Source: Pelagerythrobacter marinus (lineage in GTDB: Bacteria > Pseudomonadota > Alphaproteobacteria > Sphingomonadales > Sphingomonadaceae). Taken from it: DNA of 64,000 nucleotides. Shown piece after piece: positions 1 to 9,690 of this stretch. The stretch covers positions 229,501 through 293,500 of the forward strand of contig NZ_WTYO01000001.1 of NCBI RefSeq assembly GCF_009827515.1, read 5' to 3'. Made by a program: the position numbers and the translations under genes. The notes under the pieces are model-generated. The model was not told the origin of the DNA, ran no database searches, and saw only the letters and a program-made list of their open reading frames with translations. Each line of letters opens with the position of its first letter. Within the stretch, counting starts at the first letter, position 1.

Positions 1-1157
1 ATCTCGCTGGCGGTCCAGCGGGTCAGCTCCAGCGTGGCCGGATCGACGCTGTAGGCATCGGCCGCGCCGCGGTTGGAGACGAGGGTGAAGCCCAGTTCCC
101 CCCAGGGCGCGAACTCGATCCCGCCGACGGTCCCGGGGGGCAGGGCAACCTCGCGCACCTCGCCGGTGGGGACGTCGTAGAGCTTCAGCTGCGACTGCCC
201 GGCGGCGTTGACCTCGTAGGCGATGGTCCCGCCGTCTTCCGAAATGTCGAAGCCGACGATGTCCCAGGGTTCCTCCACCAGGGGTTCGAACCGGGCGGTT
301 TCGCGGTCGAAGATGCCGAGGCGCTTGAACTCGGCCCCGCGGTCGCTCGCCACCCAGAGACGGCCGTCGGGCGCATATTGCAATCCGCTGAAGGCGACCG
401 GCGTGCCTTCGGGCGTCAGTCGCTCGATCGCGCCGCTGGCGACGTCCACCTCGTAAAGCTCCATCTCGGTGACCGAGATATAGTTGCCGACCAGCGCGGT
501 CCCGCCATCGGGGGTGAAGTCGGCGACGAACCAGCCGCCGCCCTCGCGCTGCGCGAGCATCCGCGTGGTGGACGGGTCGCGCGGGTCCATCAGGTAAAGA
601 TCGGTGTCGCGCCCGTTGCGCCGGGTCGAGCTGAAGGCGACCATCGACCCGTCGTCCATCCACGCGCCCAGTCCGTTGCGGCTCGTGCCGTCGGTCAGCA
701 GCTCCAGCCGGCCGTCCACGAGGCGATAGATCTGGTAGAACTCGTTGCCGCCGATGTCCTTGGAAACCAGCTTGACGTCGCCGGCCCCCGGGGAGACCGA
801 GACGCCGCGGATCGGCTCCGCTTCGAAAGTGAGCTGCGAACGCGCCGCCCCGGGCGCGGCCACGCGGTGGAGCTGGGTCGTGTCGCCGAACCGGGTCGCG
901 ACGAACATGGCCCGCGTTTCCGGGTCCCATTCGGAGAAGCTGGCCGTGCGGTATTCGAAATAGGGACGGGTCGCCTCGACCAGTTCCTGCGGGACGGGCG
1001 GGATGCCGTCGGCCACGACCGCCGCCGGCTTGGGCGCGGCGGCTTCTGCCTCGCTATCGGTCTCGCCCCGTGAAGCGAGATCCGGGGCAGCGAAAGCCGG
1101 TGCCGCGAAAGCCGGCGTCGCCAGGGCAATCAGGCCGGCGGCCAGGGCATGTTTCAT
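1..1157 (-). CDS. S9-family (prolyl oligopeptidase-like) peptidase, N-terminal part; 3' end beyond window
   Basis: The gene reads leftwards off the window, so only about 385 N-terminal residues are present. They start with an export signal (MKHALAAGLIALATPAFA) and continue as a beta-propeller-type sequence with TolB/DPP-like repeats, for example DPETRAMFVATRFGDTTQLH, LMDPRDPSTTR and FAPWGELGFTLVSNRG. This is the layout of periplasmic acylaminoacyl/dipeptidyl peptidases of family S9, whose alpha/beta-hydrolase catalytic domain would lie beyond the edge. The ATG at 1157 is preceded by GGGAGGA on the minus strand, a strong ribosome site. The active-site Ser/Asp/His cannot be checked, so the family call rests on the propeller region only. 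Its 5' end overlaps the apparent start of the divergent haemagglutinin remnant. Confidence 0.75.
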   Translation of the reverse strand, partial: MKHALAAGLIALATPAFAAPAFAAPDLASRGETDSEAEAAAPKPAAVVADGIPPVPQELVEATRPYFEYRTASFSEWDPETRAMFVATRFGDTTQLHRVAAPGAARSQLTFEAEPIRGVSVSPGAGDVKLVSKDIGGNEFYQIYRLVDGRLELLTDGTSRNGLGAWMDDGSMVAFSSTRRNGRDTDLYLMDPRDPSTTRMLAQREGGGWFVADFTPDGGTALVGNYISVTEMELYEVDVASGAIERLTPEGTPVAFSGLQYAPDGRLWVASDRGAEFKRLGIFDRETARFEPLVEEPWDIVGFDISEDGGTIAYEVNAAGQSQLKLYDVPTGEVREVALPPGTVGGIEFAPWGELGFTLVSNRGAADAYSVDPATLELTRWTASE

Positions 1158-3533
1158 CGTGTTCCTCCCATCCTCGCGTCTATTGGTAACGGTTCTGGCG
1201 CGATGGTCCAGCCCGCCCGGCGGCGTTCCCCCTGCGCCCCCTCGCGCAAGCGCGGGCGCGACGTCGTGCCCCCGGCCTACCAGGACATCTACGGCCTCCT
1301 GGACGAACGCCACCTGATGCTGCACGAAGGCGACCTGGTGCCCAGCCGGATCTACGCCGCGGAAGGCGATCTGGTCACCATCGGCGGGATCACCTCGACC
1401 GAGCAGTTGTGGATGAAGGCGGGCGGGGATGTCTATTTCCCCAATGCCATCGTCCAGCACAACAATCCGGGCGATGTCAGCCAGGTGACCGCGGGCGGCG
1501 GGATTTACTTCGGCACCTTCCACGAGACCGGCGATATCTATCTCGGCTACGGCAGCCAGCTCCACGTTCGCGGGCCCGGTGCGCTCGAGATCGAGGCCGG
1601 GGGCGACTTGTGGATCCCGAGCAATTCCGAAGGGATCACGACCGATATCCTCTACGACGTCGCGCGAGGCGGGTTCGGCGGCTACGTCAACGTTCCGCTG
1701 GATCCGAACATGAAGGCGGCCGACATCGCGATCAGCGTCGGCTACAACGAACAGCCCGCCTACGCGGATTTCGAATCCGCCTATTTCGATCCGGCCAACA
1801 TCGGCGCGATGGAAGACTACCTGCTCGCCGAGGCGGGCGATGGGGAGCAGTTGCCGATCTACCTGTTCGATCGTTTCTATGCCCGCGGCAACGGCTCGGG
1901 CGTGGAACTGGTCGACGGCGGCCTCGCCGGCGGCTTCGTCAACTATGTCCGTTCGCTCCAGGGCCTGGAGCCGCTTGCAGACGAGGCGGCGCAGCAGGCT
2001 TACCTTGACCAGGCCTGGGATTACTGGGTGCGGTTGCCGGCGGGTAAGGAAACGCCGTTCGATGCGCTCGTCCCCCGCTATTCCGCCGCCGAAGCGACGG
2101 AACAGGGACTGGACGGGGCTTTCTTCGTGCCCGAACGGCGCGAGGGACTGGTCAACTACGTGCGCGGGCTTCAGGGCCTTGCCCCGCTGGAAAGCGCAAG
2201 CGAACAGCGCGAATATCTGCCCGAAGCGCTCGAATATTGGGAAGGGCTGGACACCGTTTATAAGGCACCCTTCTACCGCTCGGTCCTGTTCCTCGAACTG
2301 CGTACGGCCAGCCGCGAGGCGAACGATCCCGACAGCGAGCGGCAGGGGTCGGTGGGGCGTGGCTATACCGCCATCGGCACGCTCTATCCCGGGGCGGAGA
2401 AAGAGGCTGCCGAAGGCGAGGGGCGCTGGGAAGGCAATTTCGAAACTTTCGCCAGCCGCGTCCTGTCGAACAATGGCGGAAACGTCTCGGTCGTCGTGCC
2501 CGGCGGTTTCTTCCGGCTGGCCAGTGCCGCCGCCAGCGCGGAACAGACCGGCCAGCCGTCGGAGGGCAACATCCAGGGCGATGCCCTGCGCGCCGGTGTC
2601 GTCACCCAAGGCGGCGGCGAGGTGAACATCCTCACCCACGGCGATACCGACGTGAACCAGTCGCGCGTGCTCACGACCCAGGGCGGCAATATCATGATGT
2701 GGTCGTCCTACGGCAACATCGCCGCGGGGAACGGCGCGAAGACCTCGCTCAGCCCGCCTTATTACGACCGCGCGGTGGACGATATCGCGAACCTCACGCG
2801 TTCGCCCGCAGGGCTGCCGACCGGGGCCGGGATCGGCACGCTGGCCACCACCGCGGGGGTCGCGCCGGCCGACATCGACCTGGTGGCCAATCACGGCATC
2901 ATCGATGCCGGCGATGCGGGGATCCGGGTGGCGGGCAATCTCAACGTCTTCGCGATCGAGATCCTCGGTGCCGACAACATCGACGTCATCGGGCGCACCA
3001 CGGGGCTTCCCGAAACGCCGGCCGCGCCGCCGACCTCGCTCGACGTCGACGATGCCGGGGCCAAGGCGCTGCAGGGCGGCGCCGCGCTGAAGGAAACGCT
3101 GGAGGCGGTGCGGCGCAGCAATGCGGCGACGACGCCCTCGATCATCGAAGTCCGGGTGACCGGCTATGGCGAGGGGGCTTGCGACCCGGCCGACGATCGC
3201 TGCGAGCCGGTGGCCCAGGGGCCCCGCGCCGCCGCGCCCGCCGACGACAGGCGACCGGCCAGGGTCGCGGCCAATACCGCCCTGCCGCGTTTGCACACCG
3301 CGCTGGAGTTCGACATCCCGCGCGGCCGCATGGAAACCACGCTGCGCGCCATCGCGCGCGCGTCCGGGCTCAACATCGTCTATAACGACCCGCGTATCGA
3401 CCGGGCGATGGCGCAGCCCGTTCGCGGACGCATGACCGTGGAGCAGGCGCTCGATCGCCTCCTGCGCGAGGAAGGGCTGGAGCCGGTCCGGGTCGACAGC
3501 CGCACGATCATGGTCCGCGCCCGCGCGAGTTGA
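1149..3533 (+). pseudogene. C-terminal remnant of a filamentous-haemagglutinin-family protein (DUF3739-like region plus STN domain), 5' truncated
   Basis: This open frame of up to 794 residues resembles the C-terminal end of large filamentous haemagglutinins: beta-helix-like, Gly/Asn-rich segments (AGGDVYFPNAIVQ, GGNIMMWSSYGNIAAG, VANHGIIDAGDAGIRVAGN). An internal repeat is visible, NYVRSLQGLEPL and NYVRGLQGLAPL about 80 residues apart. The last ~80 residues are an STN (secretin/TonB short N-terminal) domain: LEFDIPRGRMETTLRAIARA through RTIMVRARAS. Intact relatives run to thousands of residues with a signal peptide and a two-partner-secretion domain. Here no export signal exists, and the first ~45 codons read as basic, non-family sequence overlapping the S9 peptidase start. 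Starts at 1149, 1203 or 1317 are possible, none convincing. I infer a 5'-deleted relic whose remaining frame is still open. Confidence 0.6.
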
Positions 3534-3544
3534 CGGCTCCTGAG

Positions 3545-3571
3545 CCGCGGGCCGCCTCAAACGGCCCGCGG
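3545..3571. terminator. Hairpin between convergent genes
   Basis: A perfect 10-bp inverted repeat, CCGCGGGCCG and CGGCCCGCGG separated by 7 nt, lies 12 bp after the haemagglutinin remnant and 74 bp before the end of the convergent MscS gene. There is no T-run on either side, so it may slow or block transcription from both directions but is not a classical intrinsic terminator. Confidence 0.4.
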
Positions 3572-3644
3572 GGCGCCGGACGCGCGCCGCGAGGCCGCGT
3601 CCGGCGCAACCTTGTTCGGCGCCACGCGTGCGGGGGGCGGCCGG

Positions 3645-4739
3645 TCAGGCCGCGCTGCGGCGGGCGAGTTCGAGCTCGATCGGGTCGCCGCCGGCCAGTC
3701 GCAGGCGGGCGAAGGCGCCGGGGCAGTTGCCTGCGATCCATTCGAGCATCCCCTCGCGAATGTCGCACCGCAGGTCGAACAAGGTGCCCGAATCCGCCGC
3801 GCTCATCAGCAGGCGCAGTTCGATCGCGTCGCGGTGGGTCTCGGTCACCTGTGCGACCTGGACCCGCCCGTCCCACCGCTCGTTGGCCTTGATCTGGCGT
3901 TCGAACTCGGCGCGGATCGGGCCGATCCTGGCGGCCGGATCGAGATAGAGGACCACCGTGCCGAGAAGCTGGGCGGTCTTCTTGGTCCAGTTCTGGAAGG
4001 TTTCCTCCAGGAAATGCGAGGTGGGCACGATCAGCCGGCGCTCGTCCCAGATCTTCACCACGACATATGTCGTGCGGATTTCCTCGATCCGTCCCCACTC
4101 GCCGTCGACGATCACCACGTCGTCGATATTGATCGGCTCGGTCAGGGCCATCTGGACGCCGGCGATCAGCGATTTCAGCGCCGGCTGGGCCGCGGCGCCG
4201 ACCGCCAGGCCGGCCAGCCCGGCCGAGGCGATCAGCGTCACCCCGATCTCGCGGATGCCGGGGATCGAAAGCAGGATCAGGCCGACGGTGATGAACACGA
4301 TCACGAACGTCGCGATCCGGCTGAACATCGTCAGCTTGGTCCGCCGGCGGCGGGCGGCGAGATTGTCGGCGACGTCGATGTCCGCCCGCATCTTCATCGT
4401 TTCGACGAGGGCGTGGAGTATGGCGAAGGCGATCCAGCCGACGAGGGCCGGCATCACGAAGCTGGCGACTTTCTGCCACACCTGCTCCAGTCGCGAAAAC
4501 TCGCGCGCGACGACGATCAGCGCCAGCGCGACCACCGCGACGCGGGTCGGCTGGGCCAGCTTGCGCAGCAGGACGTCGTCCGATCCGCTGTCGCTGCGCC
4601 GCGCGAGCCGTCGCATCATGCGGAAGGCCAGCCAGTGCAGCCCCAGCGCGACCAGCGATGCGCCTGCCGCGAGGGCAAGCGCGTCCCAGGGGTAGGGCAG
4701 GGCAGCGATCGCAGGTATTTCGGATACCGTCTCAGCCAT
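3645..4739 (-). CDS. MscS-family mechanosensitive ion channel
   Basis: The 364-residue inner-membrane protein has several hydrophobic N-terminal segments (about residues 18-38, 68-82, 95-112, 135-155) followed by the MscS pore and beta-domain. The pore helix is recognisable by small residues, SAGLAGLAVGAAAQPALKSL, and is followed by the beta-domain sequence INIDDVVIVDGEWGRIEEI, typical of MscS/YnaI-type channels. It would release solutes on hypo-osmotic shock. It starts at the ATG at 4739 (MAETVSEIP) and appears monocistronic, 118 bp from the MarR gene on the same strand. The family is certain; the conductance class is not. Confidence 0.88.
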   Translation of the reverse strand: MAETVSEIPAIAALPYPWDALALAAGASLVALGLHWLAFRMMRRLARRSDSGSDDVLLRKLAQPTRVAVVALALIVVAREFSRLEQVWQKVASFVMPALVGWIAFAILHALVETMKMRADIDVADNLAARRRRTKLTMFSRIATFVIVFITVGLILLSIPGIREIGVTLIASAGLAGLAVGAAAQPALKSLIAGVQMALTEPINIDDVVIVDGEWGRIEEIRTTYVVVKIWDERRLIVPTSHFLEETFQNWTKKTAQLLGTVVLYLDPAARIGPIRAEFERQIKANERWDGRVQVAQVTETHRDAIELRLLMSAADSGTLFDLRCDIREGMLEWIAGNCPGAFARLRLAGGDPIELELARRSAA

Positions 4740-4857
4740 CGGCGCGCTCCGTTGCGAAATCCCGATTACCTAGAGGAAACCGGAGGGCCGCCGGCCGTTC
4801 CGAAAGAATTCTCCGCAGGCGCGCTCCCGGCGCCGGGCCGGGACTTGCCCCGGCCGG

Positions 4858-5364
4858 TCAACCCCGCGGGCGGTAGGGGCGCGGGGCCAGGCTCCCCCGG
4901 TGGCCGCTTTCTTCCTCGTCCCGCTCGCCGATGGTCTCGAGCAGCGCCAGGATGAACTTGCGGCCGTGCGGCGTAAGACTGACGATCACCCTGCGGTGAT
5001 CCAACTCGTCCACTTCGCGCCGGAGCAGGTTCGCATCGTCGAGCCGGTCGATGATCCGCATGGCGGACGTGGGCGTGGTATTGCAGCTGAGCATCAGGTG
5101 CTTGACGTAGACGATCCCGCCTTCCTCTCCGTTCACGAAGAGCTCGAAAAGGATGTCCCAGGCCCAGTCCTTCAACAGGTTGTGGGGAACGAAGTCGCCG
5201 ATCCGGCTGCGCGCCTTCATGATCCGGCGGGCCAGCTCCAGCAGTTCGCCGTCGATCGGCGGCTGCTCCCGCCCGGCGCCCGACAGCGATCGTAGCGTTC
5301 GGCGGGCGGTCGGGGAAACAGAAACATCATGACGAAGAGTGGATTTGATGTCTATCTCAGCCAT
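4858..5364 (-). CDS. MarR-family winged-helix transcriptional regulator
   Basis: This 168-residue protein has a winged helix: a recognition-helix region CNTTPTSAMRIIDRLDDANLLRREVD followed by the wing DHRRVIVSLTPHGRKFI. That is the MarR signature, with the D-x-R-x wing and T-x-x-G after it. The ATG at 5364 (MAEIDIKS) was chosen over a TTG at 5445 that would run into the preceding gene. The ribosome site is weak in either case. It lies 67 bp downstream of, and on the same strand as, the secretion-operon Mur-ligase fusion, so it could be co-transcribed with the adhesin operon. Ligand and targets cannot be inferred. Confidence 0.75.
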   Translation of the reverse strand: MAEIDIKSTLRHDVSVSPTARRTLRSLSGAGREQPPIDGELLELARRIMKARSRIGDFVPHNLLKDWAWDILFELFVNGEEGGIVYVKHLMLSCNTTPTSAMRIIDRLDDANLLRREVDELDHRRVIVSLTPHGRKFILALLETIGERDEEESGHRGSLAPRPYRPRG

Positions 5365-5431
5365 GTCGTGAATTTGAACCCCGTATCCCAATAAAGTATT
5401 AACGCAGATTAAGTTTTGGGACTTATTTACT

Positions 5432-8400
5432 TCATGAAGTATCAAGACGGAGTTCGTTCACGATCTTGTGCAAACAAGTGCTGTGCGACCCCTTGACGAG
5501 AACGGCGTCCCCCGCGTTCAGTTCCCGAAGAAGACCGTTTTTCAGTTCGTCGAGCGTTTGCGGATGGGCCGCCTTGCAGCTTTCCGGCAGGCGAGCCCAG
5601 AACTCGTCGTAGAGCGGGCCCAGTGCGAAGACCTTGTCGATCGGCGCGGCGGCGATCCGTTCGCTGAGCGCGGTGTGATAGCGCGCGGCATCCGGTCCCA
5701 GCTCGGCCATTTCGCCGAGCACCGCGATCCGCCGCCGCGCCTGCCGCTTGGAGGCGAGGAGCGATAGCGCGGCCTCCATCGATCCGGGATTGGCGTTGTA
5801 AGCCTCGTCGAGAACGAGGACTTCGCCCCCGTTGATCCGGGCTGCAAATTCGCGTCCGCGCCCTGCGAGCGCATGGAACGAGGCGAGTTGCGGCAAGGCG
5901 GCGGCCAGCGGCCGGTCGAGCGCGACCAGCGTGGCCACGACGGCCAGCGCGTTGATCGCCATGTGCCGGCCCGAAGCGCCGAGGGTGAACGTTACCGCCT
6001 GCCCGCGCACTTCGGCCCGGGCCCGGCCGGTCGCCGGATCGTGGTCGATCAGCCGGACGTCGCAGTCCTCCGACGTTCCGAAGTGGATGACTTGCAGGCC
6101 CCGGCCGCGCGCGGCCAGGTGGACCCGTTCCCATTCGGCCATGTCGCGATTGAGCACCGCGACCCCGCCGGGGCTCATGCCGGAAAAGATCGCGCTCTTG
6201 CGCCGGGCGATCGTCGCCAGGTCGCGGTGGAACTCGAGGTGGGCGGGCAGGACATTGGTGAAGATCGCGACGTCGGGCCGCGCCAGGCGCGAATTCTGCG
6301 CCATCCGCCCGATCGCGAGCTCCAGCACGGCGTGGGGCGTGTCCCACGGGATCGAGGCCAGGTTCCAGGCGATGCCGTGCGGCAGGTTGGCGTTGTGCCG
6401 CGTGCGCCCGACCGGGCCGAACGCCTCGAGCACGTGCGCGAGCATGGCGACGGTGCTGGTCTTGCCCGCGCTGCCGGTTACCCCGATCACCTTGCCCTGC
6501 ATCCGCTCGCGGGCGTAGCGTCCCAGGTCGAGCACGGCGTCGCCTGCGCTTTCGACCACGAGGGCGGGCGGCCCGTCCTTCGGCAGCAGGCCCGGATCGT
6601 CGCAGACGAGGGCCGCGGCCTTGCCTGCCAGCTGCGCCGCGGCGGCCTGCGGAACCCCGCCCGGCTTGCCTTCGGGGGAGCGCAGGGCGACGATATCGCC
6701 TTCGCGGAACGTCGGCGCGGCGATGCACAGCCCGCTGGCCGACCAGTCGCCGCGCGGCGCCTGGAGCCAGCGGCCGCCGGTCGCGCGGGTCAGGTCGGCG
6801 GGGCGCCAGTGGCGGCTCTCGGTCGCGGGCGGGCGATGCCTCGCCCCGTCCTTCCCTGCGCGCGCAAGCAGCAGGCGGCGATAGGCCACAAGGCCCGACA
6901 GGTAGTGTTCGACGTCGTCGATCCGGATGCGGAAGGCGTGGTGCCGGATGAAGAAGCTGCCCGCGATCTTGCGCGGCCGGGCATAGAACATCGCCAGTTC
7001 GGGCCAGAAATGGCCGTTGAGCAGGTAGCGGGCGCGGTGGTCGAGCGCGCGGTGGAAGCGGCCCAGGTCGATCGAATCGAGCAGGTGGCGGCGCGACGGA
7101 TCGCCCCGCAGCCGCGCGATCATGCTTTCGGCGGCGGTCATCAGCTCGAGCAGCGTGGGAAAGGTCGTGATGCGCTCGAGCACGAAGCCCAGGTGATCGC
7201 GGACATTGTCCAGGCCGAAGCGGTAATAGCGTTCTTCCGGACGGTGGCGGGTCAGTTCGTTCACGGCATAGCCCAGCCAGTGATCGTGCGCCTTCCAGTG
7301 TTCCTGCCCGATGAAATGTTCGAAGGCGCGCTCAACCGCCTCCAGCCAGCGCGCTTCGCCGGTGGCGGCGTGAAGGCGCATCAGCGCAAACGCCGCCTCG
7401 CCATCGTAATAGATGATGCGGAAACGCTCTTTCTCGGCCAGCGATGGATAGGCGAGGACATGGCTGAAACTGCCCGTCGCGCCGTCCTGCATGTGCAATA
7501 TGCCGCGGCCGAGCCGGCAGGCCAGCGCGAGGCTTCCGGCGTCTCCCGTCAATTCGTGGTGCTTGAGCAGGGCGAGGATCGCGACCGCGTTGCCGCCCAG
7601 CTTGATCTCGTTGCCGACGTCGAGGAGGAAGGCTGCCTCCTCTCCGCCGGCCGCCCTGCCGGGCCGTATCAGCTCGCGCACGAGGAAGCCGCGCGCGCGG
7701 TCGATCGCCTGTCCCAGCCTCTCGCCACCGGTGACTTCCCAGGCTTCGAGCATGGCATAGACGGTGCTCGCGTGGCGCAGCGCGTTATAGGCGCGGATCG
7801 GGCGGTCGAAGCACGGGTGCCAGCCGTAGTGGAACCTGCCGTCGTCGGCCACTTGCGTGGCAAGGTACCGGCTGCCCGCCGCGATCAGCTCGCCGACGTT
7901 TTCCGGCGACAGTTCCCCGACGGTCCGGCGCCCGGCATCCAGCCCGGCGCCGCTCAGCGGATGGACCTTCCCGTCGTCGCCGGCGAACAGGCCGCGCGTG
8001 GTGAACAGCCAGACCGGCTCCGCCTCGGCGAAGGCGACCGCTTCGAGGCCGTGCCGCAGCGCGGCGTAGCGGCGGAAATTCGCTGCGTTCAACGTCCCGC
8101 CGGGCTGGCGGTTGCCGCCGTAGAGCATGGCATTGGCGTTGAGCTCGGTTTCGAGGAAGGCATGGCGGAACTGCGGGTCGAGCGCGATGCCCAGACGGAA
8201 ATAGTTCCGCTTGATATTGGGCAGGGCCGCTTTCAGCTCCGCCCAGGTGCGCCGCTCGACCGCGTCGACCCAGTCCACGCGCAGCCAGTCGTGCCCGGCC
8301 CCGGCGGCGGCGACTTGCGCGGACCCGGCCGCCCAGGCCTCGTCCAGCGTGGCCCCGGTGGCGGTGATCGTCTCGGCGCGCCGCGAACCATCGGTGAAGG

Positions 8401-8503
8401 AGAAGAACAGGACGACCAGCCGCGCCCCTTCCACCTGCACCGGGGCAATGGCCGGCGCGGCGGCGCGCAAGCGGTCGAGGCGGCTGGACAGGTCGGTCTT
8501 CAT
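5432..8503 (-). CDS. Fusion of an alpha/alpha-barrel-like domain and a MurF-type Mur ligase, last structural gene of the T1SS operon
   Basis: The protein has 1,023 residues. Residues 1 to about 555 are helical and repetitive (CFDRPIRAYNALRHASTVY, YYDGEAAFALMRLHAATGEA), resembling six-hairpin/alpha-alpha toroid folds; I cannot name the family. Residues about 570-1023 are a Mur ligase: P-loop GVTGSAGKTST near 672-684, central-domain HNANLPHGIAWNLASI and FTNVLPAHLEFH, and a C-terminal segment DEAYNANPGSMEAAL typical of MurF (UDP-MurNAc-tripeptide:D-Ala-D-Ala ligase). It is not the housekeeping murF, because it is fused and sits in a secretion operon with no dcw neighbours. The start is the ATG at 8503, which overlaps the adaptor's stop (ATGA), so it is translationally coupled. 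It may modify the adhesin, peptidoglycan or a surface polymer; this is inference. Confidence 0.7.
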   Translation of the reverse strand: MKTDLSSRLDRLRAAAPAIAPVQVEGARLVVLFFSFTDGSRRAETITATGATLDEAWAAGSAQVAAAGAGHDWLRVDWVDAVERRTWAELKAALPNIKRNYFRLGIALDPQFRHAFLETELNANAMLYGGNRQPGGTLNAANFRRYAALRHGLEAVAFAEAEPVWLFTTRGLFAGDDGKVHPLSGAGLDAGRRTVGELSPENVGELIAAGSRYLATQVADDGRFHYGWHPCFDRPIRAYNALRHASTVYAMLEAWEVTGGERLGQAIDRARGFLVRELIRPGRAAGGEEAAFLLDVGNEIKLGGNAVAILALLKHHELTGDAGSLALACRLGRGILHMQDGATGSFSHVLAYPSLAEKERFRIIYYDGEAAFALMRLHAATGEARWLEAVERAFEHFIGQEHWKAHDHWLGYAVNELTRHRPEERYYRFGLDNVRDHLGFVLERITTFPTLLELMTAAESMIARLRGDPSRRHLLDSIDLGRFHRALDHRARYLLNGHFWPELAMFYARPRKIAGSFFIRHHAFRIRIDDVEHYLSGLVAYRRLLLARAGKDGARHRPPATESRHWRPADLTRATGGRWLQAPRGDWSASGLCIAAPTFREGDIVALRSPEGKPGGVPQAAAAQLAGKAAALVCDDPGLLPKDGPPALVVESAGDAVLDLGRYARERMQGKVIGVTGSAGKTSTVAMLAHVLEAFGPVGRTRHNANLPHGIAWNLASIPWDTPHAVLELAIGRMAQNSRLARPDVAIFTNVLPAHLEFHRDLATIARRKSAIFSGMSPGGVAVLNRDMAEWERVHLAARGRGLQVIHFGTSEDCDVRLIDHDPATGRARAEVRGQAVTFTLGASGRHMAINALAVVATLVALDRPLAAALPQLASFHALAGRGREFAARINGGEVLVLDEAYNANPGSMEAALSLLASKRQARRRIAVLGEMAELGPDAARYHTALSERIAAAPIDKVFALGPLYDEFWARLPESCKAAHPQTLDELKNGLLRELNAGDAVLVKGSHSTCLHKIVNELRLDTS

Positions 8504-9690
8504 CGCTCGCGCAAGGCCTCCCGCGCACGGTTGATCGGTTTCATCAGGTATTGCAGCACCGTTTTCTGCCCCGTGTGGATGTCCACCGTGGTGATCATGC
8601 CGGGCCCGATCGGGAACCGTTCCCCCGCATCGTTGACGAGGGCATTGGCGCTGGTGCGGATGAACACGCGGTAATAGTGGATCTCCGGGTTGACCTCGTC
8701 GCGGATCGTATCGGGCGAGATCGTCGCCACCTCGCCGTCCAGCCCGCCGTAGATGGAATAGTCGTAGGCGGTGACTTTCACCGTCGCGCGCTGCCCCGGA
8801 TGGATGAAGGCGATGTCGCGCGGGGACATGCGCGCCTCGATCATCAGCTGGTCTTCCAGCGGGATGATTTCCATCAGCCGCCCGTTCGGCGGAACCACGC
8901 CGCCGACGGTCGAAACCTGGATGCTCTTGACGATGCCCTTGACCGGGGAACGCAAGGTGAGCCGTTCCAGCGTGTCCGACCGGCCGCGCACGATCGGCGC
9001 CAGCGCCTCGACCTCCTCGTTCGCCTTGGCCAGCTGCTGGCGCGCCTCGACCAGGTATTGCGATCGCAAGTCCGCCTTCTTCAGTTCCAGTTCCGACAAT
9101 TGCCGGCGCAGGCGGATCACCTCGACATTGCTGGCCGCGCCGACCTCGATCAGCGATTCCCCGATCGCGACCTCGCGCCGGATCAGGGCGATCGACTGGT
9201 CGATCAGGCGGATCGATTCGTTCAGGCTGGCGCGGCGCGTGTCGTAAAGGCGGCGCTCCGCCCGTTTCAGGTCGGGGAAATCGTCGAGCTCGGCCGGGAA
9301 GGTCAGCGCGCCGCGGCCGACTTCGGCCTCGAGACGGGCCGAAGCGGCCAGGGCGGCGCGATACTTGGCCGCGCTCTCCTCGAAAGTGGAACTGGCCTGC
9401 GTAGGGTCGAGCTGGGCCAGGACCTGGCCGGCCTCGACGATATCGTCCTGCTTCACGTGCAGGCGGGCGAGGATGCCGCCTTCCAGCGATTCGATCACCT
9501 GTTCGCGCATCGTCGGGACGACGCGCCCGCTGCCGGTCGCCACTTCGTCCAGCGTCGCGAACCACGCCCAGGCGACGATCGCGGCGAACAGGCTGCACAG
9601 CGTCCAGACCAGCCGGTTCGACAGCTGCAGGCGCGGATCGCCCGCTTCGCCGAAGAGCCAGTCGTCGTCGGTGGCCGCAAGCGCGCTCAT
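8500..9690 (-). CDS. HlyD/LapC-family type I secretion membrane-fusion protein
   Basis: The 396-residue periplasmic adaptor has one N-terminal transmembrane segment (LVWTLCSLFAAIVAWAWFA, about residues 27-45). It is followed by a lipoyl/barrel half (GSGRVVPTMREQVIESLEGG), a long alpha-hairpin rich in Glu/Arg/Leu (about 95-230) and the closing half with LRSPVKGIVKSI. The C-terminal beta-domain has DYSIYGGLDGEVATISPDT and the near-terminal GMITTVDIHTG, typical of T1SS adaptors. It links the inner-membrane ABC transporter to the outer-membrane factor. The ATG at 9690 overlaps the transporter stop (ATGA), and its own stop overlaps the next start, so the operon is tightly coupled. Confidence 0.92.
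   Translation of the reverse strand: MSALAATDDDWLFGEAGDPRLQLSNRLVWTLCSLFAAIVAWAWFATLDEVATGSGRVVPTMREQVIESLEGGILARLHVKQDDIVEAGQVLAQLDPTQASSTFEESAAKYRAALAASARLEAEVGRGALTFPAELDDFPDLKRAERRLYDTRRASLNESIRLIDQSIALIRREVAIGESLIEVGAASNVEVIRLRRQLSELELKKADLRSQYLVEARQQLAKANEEVEALAPIVRGRSDTLERLTLRSPVKGIVKSIQVSTVGGVVPPNGRLMEIIPLEDQLMIEARMSPRDIAFIHPGQRATVKVTAYDYSIYGGLDGEVATISPDTIRDEVNPEIHYYRVFIRTSANALVNDAGERFPIGPGMITTVDIHTGQKTVLQYLMKPINRAREALRER

Noticed and set aside
5873-8674. 933-codon plus-strand open frame
   Set aside because: Antisense to the Mur-ligase fusion and adaptor. Composition is Arg/Gly/Pro-rich shadow coding typical of high-GC genes and no domain is recognisable.
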